Assembly (NCBI GenBank): GCA_902496275.1
Contig: CABVAC010000062.1
Location: 1-5,716 of the forward strand
DNA from: an uncultured Collinsella sp.
GTDB lineage: Bacteria > Actinomycetota > Coriobacteriia > Coriobacteriales > Coriobacteriaceae
Direction: 5' to 3'
DNA length: 5,716 nucleotides
Part shown: positions 1-5,634 of the stretch, one piece after another
Layout of the letters: every line of letters begins with the position of its first letter
Numbering within the stretch: the first letter of the stretch is position 1
Translations under genes and position numbers: made by a program
The notes under the pieces: generated by a model
The model's database searches: none
Told to the model about the DNA's origin: nothing
Seen by the model: only the letters and a program-made list of their open reading frames with translations

Positions 1-131
1 CTGCCGCCGGTGACAGCTACTGCTACTGGAAGGCCGACAAGTGGGTTCTCTGCCACGCCGATAGCCCCAAGGCTGCCGAGGGCGGCTACGTAGGCCTCAT
101 CGGCAAGAACCTCGACATCGCCTGTGACTAG
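1..131 (+). CDS. C-terminal end of an unrecognised protein (5' end outside window)
   Basis: An open frame enters from the left edge (first full codon at base 3) and stops at TAG 129-131, giving 42 residues. Third positions are almost all G or C, which matches the clear genes in the window; the other two forward frames stop early or have poor codon use. The peptide is rich in aromatic residues and glycine (it starts AAGDSYCYWKADKW) and has cysteines near residues 7, 17 and 41, with the last one two residues from the end. Such cysteines would suit an exported or cell-surface protein with disulphides, perhaps pilin-like, but this is a guess. No domain can be named from 42 residues. No T-tailed terminator follows directly; the next elements downstream are the stem-loop repeats at 141-275. 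Confidence 0.7.
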   Translation, partial: AAGDSYCYWKADKWVLCHADSPKAAEGGYVGLIGKNLDIACD

Positions 132-140
132 CATCTTCCG

Positions 141-195
141 TCTCGATTTGTAACATCTAGCGGGCTAAATCGTCTCTACCTGTTACAGATTTAGA
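141..195. repeat. Stem-loop repeat, copy 1 (imperfect)
   Basis: The left arm 141-155 (TCTCGATTTGTAACA) and right arm 181-195 (TGTTACAGATTTAGA) form a 15-position stem with 12 Watson-Crick pairs, two G-T wobbles and one mismatch around a 25-nt loop. The same layout recurs exactly 80 bp downstream at 221-275. There is no T-run after it, so it is not a typical intrinsic terminator. The loop holds a small nested inverted repeat, TAGC/GCTA. It lies 9 nt after the stop codon of the upstream gene. Confidence 0.75.
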
Positions 196-220
196 CAAAC
201 TGCGGGGGGCTGCCCGAAAA

Positions 221-275
221 TCTCGATCTGTAACACCAAGCCCGGTTTTGGCTGCCTACCTGTTACAGATCGAGA
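221..275. repeat. Stem-loop repeat, copy 2 (perfect 15-bp arms)
   Basis: TCTCGATCTGTAACA at 221-235 is the exact reverse complement of TGTTACAGATCGAGA at 261-275; the loop is 25 nt, as in copy 1. The two copies also share CTACC before the right arm and ACAAAC after it, while loops and linkers differ. This is conservation of the stem, not of the whole unit. A nested AGCC/GGCT pair sits inside the loop. Dispersed palindromic elements of this kind are known in many genomes; membership of a genome-wide family here is inferred, not seen. Confidence 0.8.
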
Positions 276-279
276 CAAA

Positions 280-332
280 CCGCCCCAAACCACCACAAAG
301 GTGCCTGTCCCCTTTGTGGTGGTTTGGGGCGG
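280..332. repeat. 22-bp perfect inverted repeat with 9-nt loop
   Basis: The arms at 280-301 and 311-332 are exact reverse complements over 22 bp; the left arm begins CCGCCCCAAACC and the right arm ends GGTTTGGGGCGG. The loop 302-310 is TGCCTGTCC. The structure starts 4 nt after the copy 2 stem-loop and ends about 80 nt before the candidate glucosidase promoter. It lacks a T-tract on either side, so an ordinary rho-independent terminator is unlikely, although so stable a hairpin could hinder polymerase or protect an RNA 3' end. The loop region read on the minus strand gives GGGGACAGGCACC, of the sort often seen in dispersed palindromic elements. Confidence 0.85.
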
Positions 333-410
333 CGGTATCAGAAAGTGTCAGGCAGGGGCGGCTGCCGGACGCCCGTGTGCGAAAAGAAGTGTCGGCCTGC
401 GTCGTTGCCG

Positions 411-439
411 TTGAGTAGCGCGCTGCTTACGGGGATACT
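411..439 (+). promoter_or_regulatory. Candidate sigma-70-type promoter for the GH1 gene
   Basis: TTGAGT (411-416) and GATACT (434-439) are separated by 17 bp and each matches the housekeeping consensus at four of six positions. Transcription would begin near base 446, giving a leader of about 30 nt that contains the AAAGGA ribosome binding site at 463-468. The position and spacing fit well, but the boxes are imperfect. No PTS-antiterminator binding hairpin or clear catabolite operator was recognised nearby. Confidence 0.35.
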
Positions 440-475
440 GAAACCACGACAAACAGCGTGTGAAAGGATTGATGC

Positions 476-1906
476 ATGGCTTTCCGTAAAGACTTCCTGT
501 GGGGCGGCGCGACGGCTGCCAACCAGTGCGAGGGCGCTTACGACGTGGATGGCCGCGGCCTGGCCAACGTGGACGTGGCGCCGCACGGCCCCGAGCGCTA
601 TGCGGTGGTCTCCGGCCAGCGCAAGATGCTCGACTTCGAGGACGGCTATTACTACCCCGCGCAGACCGGCATCGATTTCTATCACCACTACAAGGAGGAC
701 ATCGCCCTCTTTGCCGAGATGGGCTTTAAGACCTTCCGCATGAGCCTGGCCTGGACCCGCATCTTCCCCAACGGCGACGAGACTGAGCCCAACGAGGCCG
801 GCCTGGCCTTCTACGAGGACGTGTTCCGCGAGTGTCAGGCGCACGGCATTGAGCCGCTCGTGACCATCACGCACTTCGACTGCCCGATTCACCTCATCAA
901 GGAGTACGGCGGCTGGCGCAACCGCAAGCTCATCGACTTCTACAAGAACCTCGCGACCACGATCTTCACCCGCTACAAGGGCCTGGTAAAGTACTGGCTT
1001 ACCTTCAACGAGATCAATATGATCCTGCACCTGCCGTTTATGGGTGCCGGTCTGGTCTTTGAGGAGGGCGAGAACAAGGAGGCCGTCGAGTACCTGGCCG
1101 CCCACAACGAGCTCGTCGCCAGCGCTTGGGCAACCAAGATCGCCCACGAGATCGACCCCGAGGTCAAGATCGGCTGCATGCTCGCCGCGGGCACCTACTA
1201 TCCCTACAGCTGCCGTCCGGGCGATGTACGCCAGGCTCAGCTTGACAACCAGGACAATTACTTCTTCGTCGACGTCCAGAGCCGCGGTTACTACCCGGCC
1301 TATGCCGTCAAGAAACTCGAGCGCCTGGGCATCGATGTGGGCATGACCGACGAGGACCGCGAGGTCCTGGCTGCCAACACCGTCGACTTCATCAGCTTTA
1401 GTTACTACAGCACCCGTTGCTCTGCCGGTGCCGACAACCCCGATGTCAAGCGCACCCAGGGCAACGCCTTCGCCGGCGCCAAGAACCCCTACCTGCAGGA
1501 GAGCCAGTGGGGCTGGGCCATCGATCCGCTGGGCTTCCGCATCACCCTTAATGACCTGTACGACCGTTATCAGAAGCCGCTGTTTGTGGTCGAGAACGGT
1601 CTGGGCGCCAAGGATGTTGTCGAGGAGGATGGCTCCATCAACGACGACTACCGTATCGACTACCTGCGCCAGCATATCGCCGCGATGCGCGATGCGGTGA
1701 CCGAGGACGGCGTTGACCTGCTGGGCTACACCACCTGGGGCCCAATCGACCTGGTGTCTGCCGGCACGGGCGAGATGTCCAAGCGCTACGGCTTTATCTA
1801 TGTCGACCGCGATGATGCGGGCAACGGCACCCTCAAGCGTTCCAAAAAGAAGAGCTTCGACTGGTACAAGCATGTCATTGAAACGAATGGTGAGGATCTG
1901 TCCTAA
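476..1906 (+). CDS. GH1 family 6-phospho-beta-glucosidase
   Basis: This 476-residue protein has the usual length for a complete bacterial GH1 6-phospho-beta-glucosidase (BglA/AscB type). Such cytoplasmic enzymes split PTS-imported aryl-beta-glucosides, cellobiose or gentiobiose 6-phosphates into glucose 6-phosphate and an aglycone or glucose. Visible landmarks are the N-terminal GH1 signature FLWGGATAANQCEG (residues 7-20, with Q17 and E19), H133 in THFDCP, the acid/base glutamate E179 in TFNEIN, and the nucleophile E373 in VENGLG. W421 lies in the sugar-binding loop. The S428, K436 and Y438 trio in the LVSAGTGEMSKRYGF stretch marks enzymes that bind the 6-phosphate, unlike non-phospho GH1 glucosidases, which have a glutamate there. 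The ATG at 476 is chosen because the GH1 signature begins at once and AAAGGA lies 7 nt upstream. The gene seems to be alone: repeats precede it and a terminator follows. No PTS gene is in the window, so the exact substrate is open; 6-phospho-beta-galactosidase is a less likely alternative. Confidence 0.95.
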   Translation: MAFRKDFLWGGATAANQCEGAYDVDGRGLANVDVAPHGPERYAVVSGQRKMLDFEDGYYYPAQTGIDFYHHYKEDIALFAEMGFKTFRMSLAWTRIFPNGDETEPNEAGLAFYEDVFRECQAHGIEPLVTITHFDCPIHLIKEYGGWRNRKLIDFYKNLATTIFTRYKGLVKYWLTFNEINMILHLPFMGAGLVFEEGENKEAVEYLAAHNELVASAWATKIAHEIDPEVKIGCMLAAGTYYPYSCRPGDVRQAQLDNQDNYFFVDVQSRGYYPAYAVKKLERLGIDVGMTDEDREVLAANTVDFISFSYYSTRCSAGADNPDVKRTQGNAFAGAKNPYLQESQWGWAIDPLGFRITLNDLYDRYQKPLFVVENGLGAKDVVEEDGSINDDYRIDYLRQHIAAMRDAVTEDGVDLLGYTTWGPIDLVSAGTGEMSKRYGFIYVDRDDAGNGTLKRSKKKSFDWYKHVIETNGEDLS

Positions 1907-1942
1907 GGAAGCCGAGACACTCAACTTCAGAGTTTCCTAACC

Positions 1943-1984
1943 AAAACGCCCGGCGAGCAGTTAATGCCCGCCGGGCGTTTTGTT
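1943..1984 (+). terminator. Rho-independent terminator after the GH1 gene
   Basis: A perfect 13-bp stem, AAAACGCCCGGCG (1943-1955) with CGCCGGGCGTTTT (1969-1981), closes a 13-nt loop and ends in a T-rich tail, TTTTGTT. It starts 36 nt after the glucosidase stop codon. The matching A-run on the left side means it could also stop minus-strand transcripts, although no minus-strand gene is seen here. It separates the glucosidase from the signalling operon. Confidence 0.92.
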
Positions 1985-1997
1985 AAAAGAAGTGAAA

Positions 1998-2028
1998 GCA
2001 CTCATTGGGGACGTACTTAAATGAGTGC
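1998..2028. repeat. GGGGACGT-core hairpin element, copy 1
   Basis: GCACTCATT (1998-2006) and AATGAGTGC (2020-2028) form a perfect 9-bp stem around the loop GGGGACGTACTTA. The inner 27 bp (2000-2026) match the element at 2141-2167 at 23 of 27 positions, including almost the whole loop. It begins 14 nt after the terminator tail. There is no coding potential. A small palindromic dispersed element, perhaps mobilised by a REP-associated transposase encoded elsewhere, is the most likely explanation; that is inference. Confidence 0.7.
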
Positions 2029-2037
2029 CCGCAGAAT

Positions 2038-2101
2038 GAGAGTGGATAATCTCCCGTTTTTAGCCTGTTTGTGGGCTCAAAGTGGGAGATTATCCACTCT
2101 C
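2038..2101. repeat. 18-bp perfect inverted repeat with 28-nt loop
   Basis: GAGAGTGGATAATCTCCC (2038-2055) is the exact reverse complement of GGGAGATTATCCACTCTC (2084-2101). Inside the 28-nt loop, AGCC (2062-2065) and GGCT (2074-2077) can form a second short stem, so the whole could fold as one long interrupted hairpin. It has no T-tail after it on either strand. Each arm contains a site one base from the DnaA-box consensus (AGTGGATAA at 2041-2049, TTATCCACT at 2090-2098), but an origin is not supported here. Confidence 0.8.
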
Positions 2102-2140
2102 GCCATTTGGGCGTCCAAAAATCCTCGCTCGTTTTGTCTT

Positions 2141-2182
2141 AGTCATTGGGGACGTTCTTAAACGACTAGTCGCTGGGGACAC
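2141..2182. repeat. GGGGACGT-core hairpin element, copy 2, with a partial third copy
   Basis: AGTCATT (2141-2147) and AACGACT (2161-2167) form a 7-position stem with one mismatch around GGGGACGTTCTTA. The copy is 27 bp long, like 2000-2026. Straight after it, AGTCGCTGGGGAC (2168-2180) repeats the left half of the unit, so a truncated third copy appears to be joined on. The junction makes a 10-bp perfect palindrome, CGACTAGTCG (2163-2172). The stretch 2102-2140 between this and the previous repeat shows nothing recognisable. Confidence 0.65.
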
Positions 2183-2239
2183 CCTTTGCCGTCGGCGGAT
2201 TTTGGGACATGTGGCCCGCTTTTTGGGCCCGCCTGTCGG

Positions 2240-2245
2240 TACACT
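2240..2245 (+). promoter_or_regulatory. Candidate -10 box for the signalling operon
   Basis: TACACT lies 9 nt before the ATG at 2255 and matches the -10 consensus at four of six positions, including the conserved TA and final T. No good -35 hexamer lies 16-18 bp upstream. Instead GGCCCGC occurs twice, 13 bp apart (2213-2219 and 2226-2232), across the place where a -35 box and an activator site would be. An activator-dependent promoter is possible. Transcription would start near 2252, leaving almost no leader before the ATG at 2255, or about 87 nt before the alternative ATG at 2339. Confidence 0.25.
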
Positions 2246-2254
2246 AAAAGCACT

Positions 2255-4138
2255 ATGGGTACCTGCGAGCGACATATCGGCCACGCGGCCGCCCGATCCG
2301 CACCCGTGGCGGATCCCAGGGGCGGCAGGCTCTTCGCCATGCCGCGATTCCTTGTTGGCATAACACATCGGGTGTACCGTCACCGCGTCTTTGCTATCGC
2401 CGGCGCCATCACCGCGCTGTTCCTCATGGTTTTGGCAGTCTTGCCGGCGCTGTTCGCCTTCGACCCCAAACTTTCTAACGCCGTGCCCGCCTATAGCGAG
2501 GTGTCCGAAGAGGTCGTGGATGCGCTCGTCCACTCGAGCTCTCTCCCGCTGCTTGTCGCCGCAATTGCATTTTCAATCTGGGGTGTGTTGGCGTACCTAC
2601 GCTGCTTGGACTACGTCTTGCGCCGCCGCCTTGTTGCCATCGCCGCCATTTGTGCCCTGTGGATGATCGAGGTCATCCTCAAATATAAGTCGTTCACGCC
2701 GTTCTATGCCACCGTGCTGTGGTACCTGTACTACGTGCCCATGACGCTCATTCCGCTGATCTACCAGCTGTGCGGTCTGCGCCTCGCGGGTTTGGAACAG
2801 CATCGTATGGGGCGTCGGTACCGCACCGTTTTGTGGGTCATGGCTGTCCTGCTTATCGGCTTTGTGCTTACTAACGATGTTCATCAGCAGGTCTTCCATT
2901 TCGATCGATCGAGTGGAACCTGGAGCAACGATTACACATATGGTTGGGGCTACGGTACCGTTCTGGTATGGACAGCCTTTAACTTCGTTGCCTTTTTTAT
3001 CTTGGTAGGACGGTCCTCGTCTTTTCGTATTCAGCGTTTCTCGGGCACGGCCGCGCTTGTCCTATTGGGCGGCGCGTTCTTTGCCATTTCATATGCGCTG
3101 CGTGTGCCCTGGGCATGGAGGCTTAATTTTTCACTTGTCTACTGCGTCCTGTGCGTGGTGGCGATGGAAATCTGTCTCGATTGCGGTGTCATCCCGTCGT
3201 ACCACGATATCGCCGGTATTTTCGGCACCTTGCCGCTTGACCTCAAAGTTCTAACGCGTGACCTGCAGGAAGTCTATGTCACGCCGGTGTCAAAGCCAAT
3301 GCCGGTAGGCGTGCGTGAGGAGTTGCGGGTCCAAGAGCACGGGCACGCTCACGCCTTTGCCGTGGCGTCCGATCCCGATGTAATGTATCGCGCCTTTCCG
3401 CTGCTGGGTGGATCGGCTCTCCTTGCCCAGGACGTCTCGGAGCTCAACGAACTCAATCGCGAACTGGCGCATCGTCGCATGGAGCTGCAACGCCAAAATG
3501 AGCTGCTTGCCGCCGACTACGACCTTAAGACACATTTGGCAGACCAAGAGGCCGAGACCTTACTGGTCCAAGACGTGGACCAAGCGCTTGCCCGTGCGCT
3601 CGAAGGGATGTACGACCTGCTGAGCTCGCTGCCGCCGTTGACCGATGAGGCATCTTCGCACGAGCGTTACCGCATGCTGCAGCGCGCCAAGATGCTCGTC
3701 GCCTATTGCAAACGCAAGGGGTCGCTCACGTTGGCACAGCACGGGGAGAGCGGTTTTGACCGCGACCGCATTCAGCTCATCGCCAACGAGCTTGCAAGTG
3801 ACCTGCGCACCATCGATGTCGATTGCGCCTCGATTATCGCCATACGGCGCCCGATGCACGCCAGTACGGTAAGCGCCCTGTACGACTGCGTGTATGACTT
3901 TGCGTTTTTTGCCTACACCACCGACCATCCGGCGCTTATGTATCACTTGGGCGACCATGACCGGTGCAGTGTCGAGCTGCGCGCCACGCTTTTTTCCAAC
4001 GATGATGAAGATCTTTCGCAGACGCCCGCTGCGCAAGAGCTCGAAAGCGCTCTGCAAGGGCGCAACGTGGCATACCGCCTTGAGGGCGAGCCCGGCCAGC
4101 TGCGCATGATCGTCTTGATGCCGAGGGCGGGTGAGTGA
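2255..4138 (+). CDS. 7TM-type membrane sensor with degenerate histidine-kinase-like C-terminus
   Basis: Counted from the ATG at 2255 this is a 627-residue protein. Its N-terminal half is membrane-embedded, with hydrophobic spans near residues 45-68, 95-115, 125-142, 150-171, 190-207, 232-252, 264-281 and 291-308. The stretch LTNDVHQQVFHF (204-215) and the following YTYGWGYG resemble the N-terminal 7TM sensor region of some bacterial histidine kinases. A charged heptad-like segment (about 393-435) suggests a coiled coil. It is followed by a helical segment with YCKRK (484-488) and a C-terminal region (about 500-627) placed like an ATPase domain. No H-box histidine in a kinase-like setting, no Asn-containing N box and no glycine-rich G boxes are visible; YDCVYDFAFFAY (543-554) stands where an N box would be. 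I infer a non-catalytic sensor partner of the next gene's kinase. The start is uncertain: neither 2255 nor ATG 2339 (MPRFLVGITHRVYRHR, a good basic lead-in to the first span) has a good ribosome site, and a TTG at 2186 looks unlikely. Confidence 0.85.
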   Translation: MGTCERHIGHAAARSAPVADPRGGRLFAMPRFLVGITHRVYRHRVFAIAGAITALFLMVLAVLPALFAFDPKLSNAVPAYSEVSEEVVDALVHSSSLPLLVAAIAFSIWGVLAYLRCLDYVLRRRLVAIAAICALWMIEVILKYKSFTPFYATVLWYLYYVPMTLIPLIYQLCGLRLAGLEQHRMGRRYRTVLWVMAVLLIGFVLTNDVHQQVFHFDRSSGTWSNDYTYGWGYGTVLVWTAFNFVAFFILVGRSSSFRIQRFSGTAALVLLGGAFFAISYALRVPWAWRLNFSLVYCVLCVVAMEICLDCGVIPSYHDIAGIFGTLPLDLKVLTRDLQEVYVTPVSKPMPVGVREELRVQEHGHAHAFAVASDPDVMYRAFPLLGGSALLAQDVSELNELNRELAHRRMELQRQNELLAADYDLKTHLADQEAETLLVQDVDQALARALEGMYDLLSSLPPLTDEASSHERYRMLQRAKMLVAYCKRKGSLTLAQHGESGFDRDRIQLIANELASDLRTIDVDCASIIAIRRPMHASTVSALYDCVYDFAFFAYTTDHPALMYHLGDHDRCSVELRATLFSNDDEDLSQTPAAQELESALQGRNVAYRLEGEPGQLRMIVLMPRAGE

Positions 4139-4140
4139 CG

Positions 4141-5634
4141 ATGCAGATTTCGTTCATCCTTCCCCAAATCGTTGCGCTCGATGTTGTCTTTGCCCTGGCT
4201 GCGTGTCTGCAGACGATCCACGTCCCGCTCATCGCATCGCGCCGCTCGTCCTATAACCGTAAGGTGATTTGCGCCTACGAGACGAGCCTTGTGCTTCACC
4301 TGATGATTTCGGCGCTCATCTTATTCGCGTCGTCTGGCTCGTATCTGGTGGCGCCGCTTGACGTTTGCGCCAGGGCAATGGGCGGAGTGCTGTGGCTCAA
4401 TGCCGCGATCTTTGCCTATGGCGTGGTCCTTATGGTGCGCTATCGTCGCCCTGTCATGCTGGCCGAGCTGCTGCTTGTTGGCGCCGTGACACCGCCGGTG
4501 GTTTTTGCCATGGGCTCGGTGTGGGCCGTTGTCCTTATCGCAGAGGGAGCGTTCTTCCTGTTCCGTTCCGTCGCGGCGCTCTTGATGGACGTCCGTAACC
4601 GCCAAGAGGATATCACCGCGTTCTCGACGATTGAAACCATCAACGTGATTCCCGTGGGCATCCTGTATCTGGACTCGAGGGGCCGTCCACTGCTCATGAA
4701 CCGCTGCATGCGCAAAAACCTGGCGGAGCTTCATATGCCCACCGACTTAGGCGATATGAGCGGTACATGGAACGACCTGCGCAAGCTCAGCATGCAAATG
4801 CCCGAAGGCGGTAAGAACCGCGTGCGGATCAACCTGGACCGCTTTGGTGAGGCGCGTGCGGTGGTCGAGGTTTCTCCCGCCGAGATTCGCCTGTTTGTGT
4901 GCGATGACGTTATGGTCTCGGGCCGTTCGTTCGAGCGCATAATCGGTCTGGACGTGACAGAGTATGCGCATGCGCATGACCGCCTGGCGCAGGCCAATCA
5001 CCTGCTTGAGCTTGCGGGCCAAGAGCTCCAGGCCCAGATCGAAGAAGTCAAAAAAGTTGCCGACAATGCGGCCTATCTGCGCATGCGCACCCGCGTTCAC
5101 GATGTGATCGGCCAGCGCCTATCAATCCTTCATCGCTATTTGGAGGAGGGGCGCTTGGACGACGAGTCGCTCGAGCAGATCGACCCGCTGCTGCGCTCAA
5201 TCGCTGCCGATCTGCGCAGCGGGGGCGACACCGAACCGGCAGAGCAACTGGGCGATATCGTCCATGCTTTTGGCCTGGTGAGCGTGCAGATCGATGTTGA
5301 GGGTGCGCTGCCTGAGGACGCGCGTGTCGCCGCTGCCTTTTTGCAGATTATCCGCGAGGCCTCGACCAACGCCACCAAGCATGCGCAGGCGCATCGGGTC
5401 CATGTGCGCTTGTGGCAGGAGAGGACGGATGCTGACGCCGTCGCGCACATGACGATTTCTAACGACGGGTCCCCGGCCCCCGTATCGTATCGCGAGGGAA
5501 CGGGTATCCCAGGTATGAGGCATGTCGCGCAAGATCTGGGTGGCAGCCTAGAGGTCCACGCCACCCCGCCCTTTACGCTTACGGTATCCATTCCGCTTAA
5601 CGCTAGCGACACGTCCCAAAGGAGAAACTCATGA
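4141..5634 (+). CDS. Membrane sensor histidine kinase, HisKA_3 (NarX/DesK-like) type
   Basis: This 497-residue kinase should autophosphorylate and pass phosphate to the response regulator that follows. Five membrane spans are likely (about 8-29, 49-70, 82-100, 106-124, 127-148). A PAS-like region follows at about 160-275 (INVIPVGILYLDSRGRPLLM), then a coiled coil at about 278-312. The H box is RVHDVIGQRLS, with H320 the probable phosphoacceptor and the HDxxGQ form seen in HisKA_3 kinases. The ATPase domain has an N box, EASTNATKH (406-414, N410), NDGSP (441-445) in the G1 place, and a G2 loop GTGIPGMR (453-460) followed by LGG (466-468). All boxes needed for activity seem present. The ATG at 4141 has GGTGA 6 nt upstream and sits 2 nt after the previous stop. 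A GTG at 4135, overlapping that stop as GTGA and preceded by GAGG, would add two residues. It is co-transcribed with its neighbours, and the tight spacing suggests coupled translation. Confidence 0.93.
   Translation: MQISFILPQIVALDVVFALAACLQTIHVPLIASRRSSYNRKVICAYETSLVLHLMISALILFASSGSYLVAPLDVCARAMGGVLWLNAAIFAYGVVLMVRYRRPVMLAELLLVGAVTPPVVFAMGSVWAVVLIAEGAFFLFRSVAALLMDVRNRQEDITAFSTIETINVIPVGILYLDSRGRPLLMNRCMRKNLAELHMPTDLGDMSGTWNDLRKLSMQMPEGGKNRVRINLDRFGEARAVVEVSPAEIRLFVCDDVMVSGRSFERIIGLDVTEYAHAHDRLAQANHLLELAGQELQAQIEEVKKVADNAAYLRMRTRVHDVIGQRLSILHRYLEEGRLDDESLEQIDPLLRSIAADLRSGGDTEPAEQLGDIVHAFGLVSVQIDVEGALPEDARVAAAFLQIIREASTNATKHAQAHRVHVRLWQERTDADAVAHMTISNDGSPAPVSYREGTGIPGMRHVAQDLGGSLEVHATPPFTLTVSIPLNASDTSQRRNS

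Noticed and set aside
141..332. CRISPR array or tRNA-like structures in the first spacer
   Set aside because: There are only two units, the conserved parts are inverted arms rather than direct repeats with unique spacers, and no cloverleaf or cas gene is seen.
280..332. Rho-independent terminator for the upstream gene
   Set aside because: The stem is strong but no T-tract follows on either strand, unlike the clear terminator at 1943-1984.
340..475. PTS antiterminator (LicT/BglG-type) target upstream of the glucosidase
   Set aside because: No ribonucleic antiterminator-like imperfect hairpin overlapping a T-tailed terminator could be found between the candidate promoter and the start codon, and the leader is only about 30 nt long.
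324..743. Forward open frame crossing the intergenic region into the glucosidase gene
   Set aside because: It starts inside the 22-bp inverted repeat, overlaps the GH1 gene out of frame and gives an Arg/Thr/Ser/Ala-rich translation typical of a shadow frame.
338..1924. A 528-codon open frame on the minus strand covering the whole glucosidase gene
   Set aside because: It mirrors the GH1 gene, whose catalytic residues and length are unmistakable. GC-rich codon use on one strand often leaves a long stop-free frame opposite. The translation is a low-complexity run of V, A, L, G and D with no recognised domain and no ribosome site.
2038..2101. Replication origin suggested by two DnaA-like boxes
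   Set aside because: Both sites are one base off consensus and exist only because the element is palindromic. There is no AT-rich unwinding region, no box cluster and no dnaA or dnaN nearby.
2090..2533. Minus-strand open frame across the second spacer and the start of the sensor gene
   Set aside because: It overlaps the palindrome and the sensor gene's first membrane span on the opposite strand, and has no domain or plausible ribosome site.
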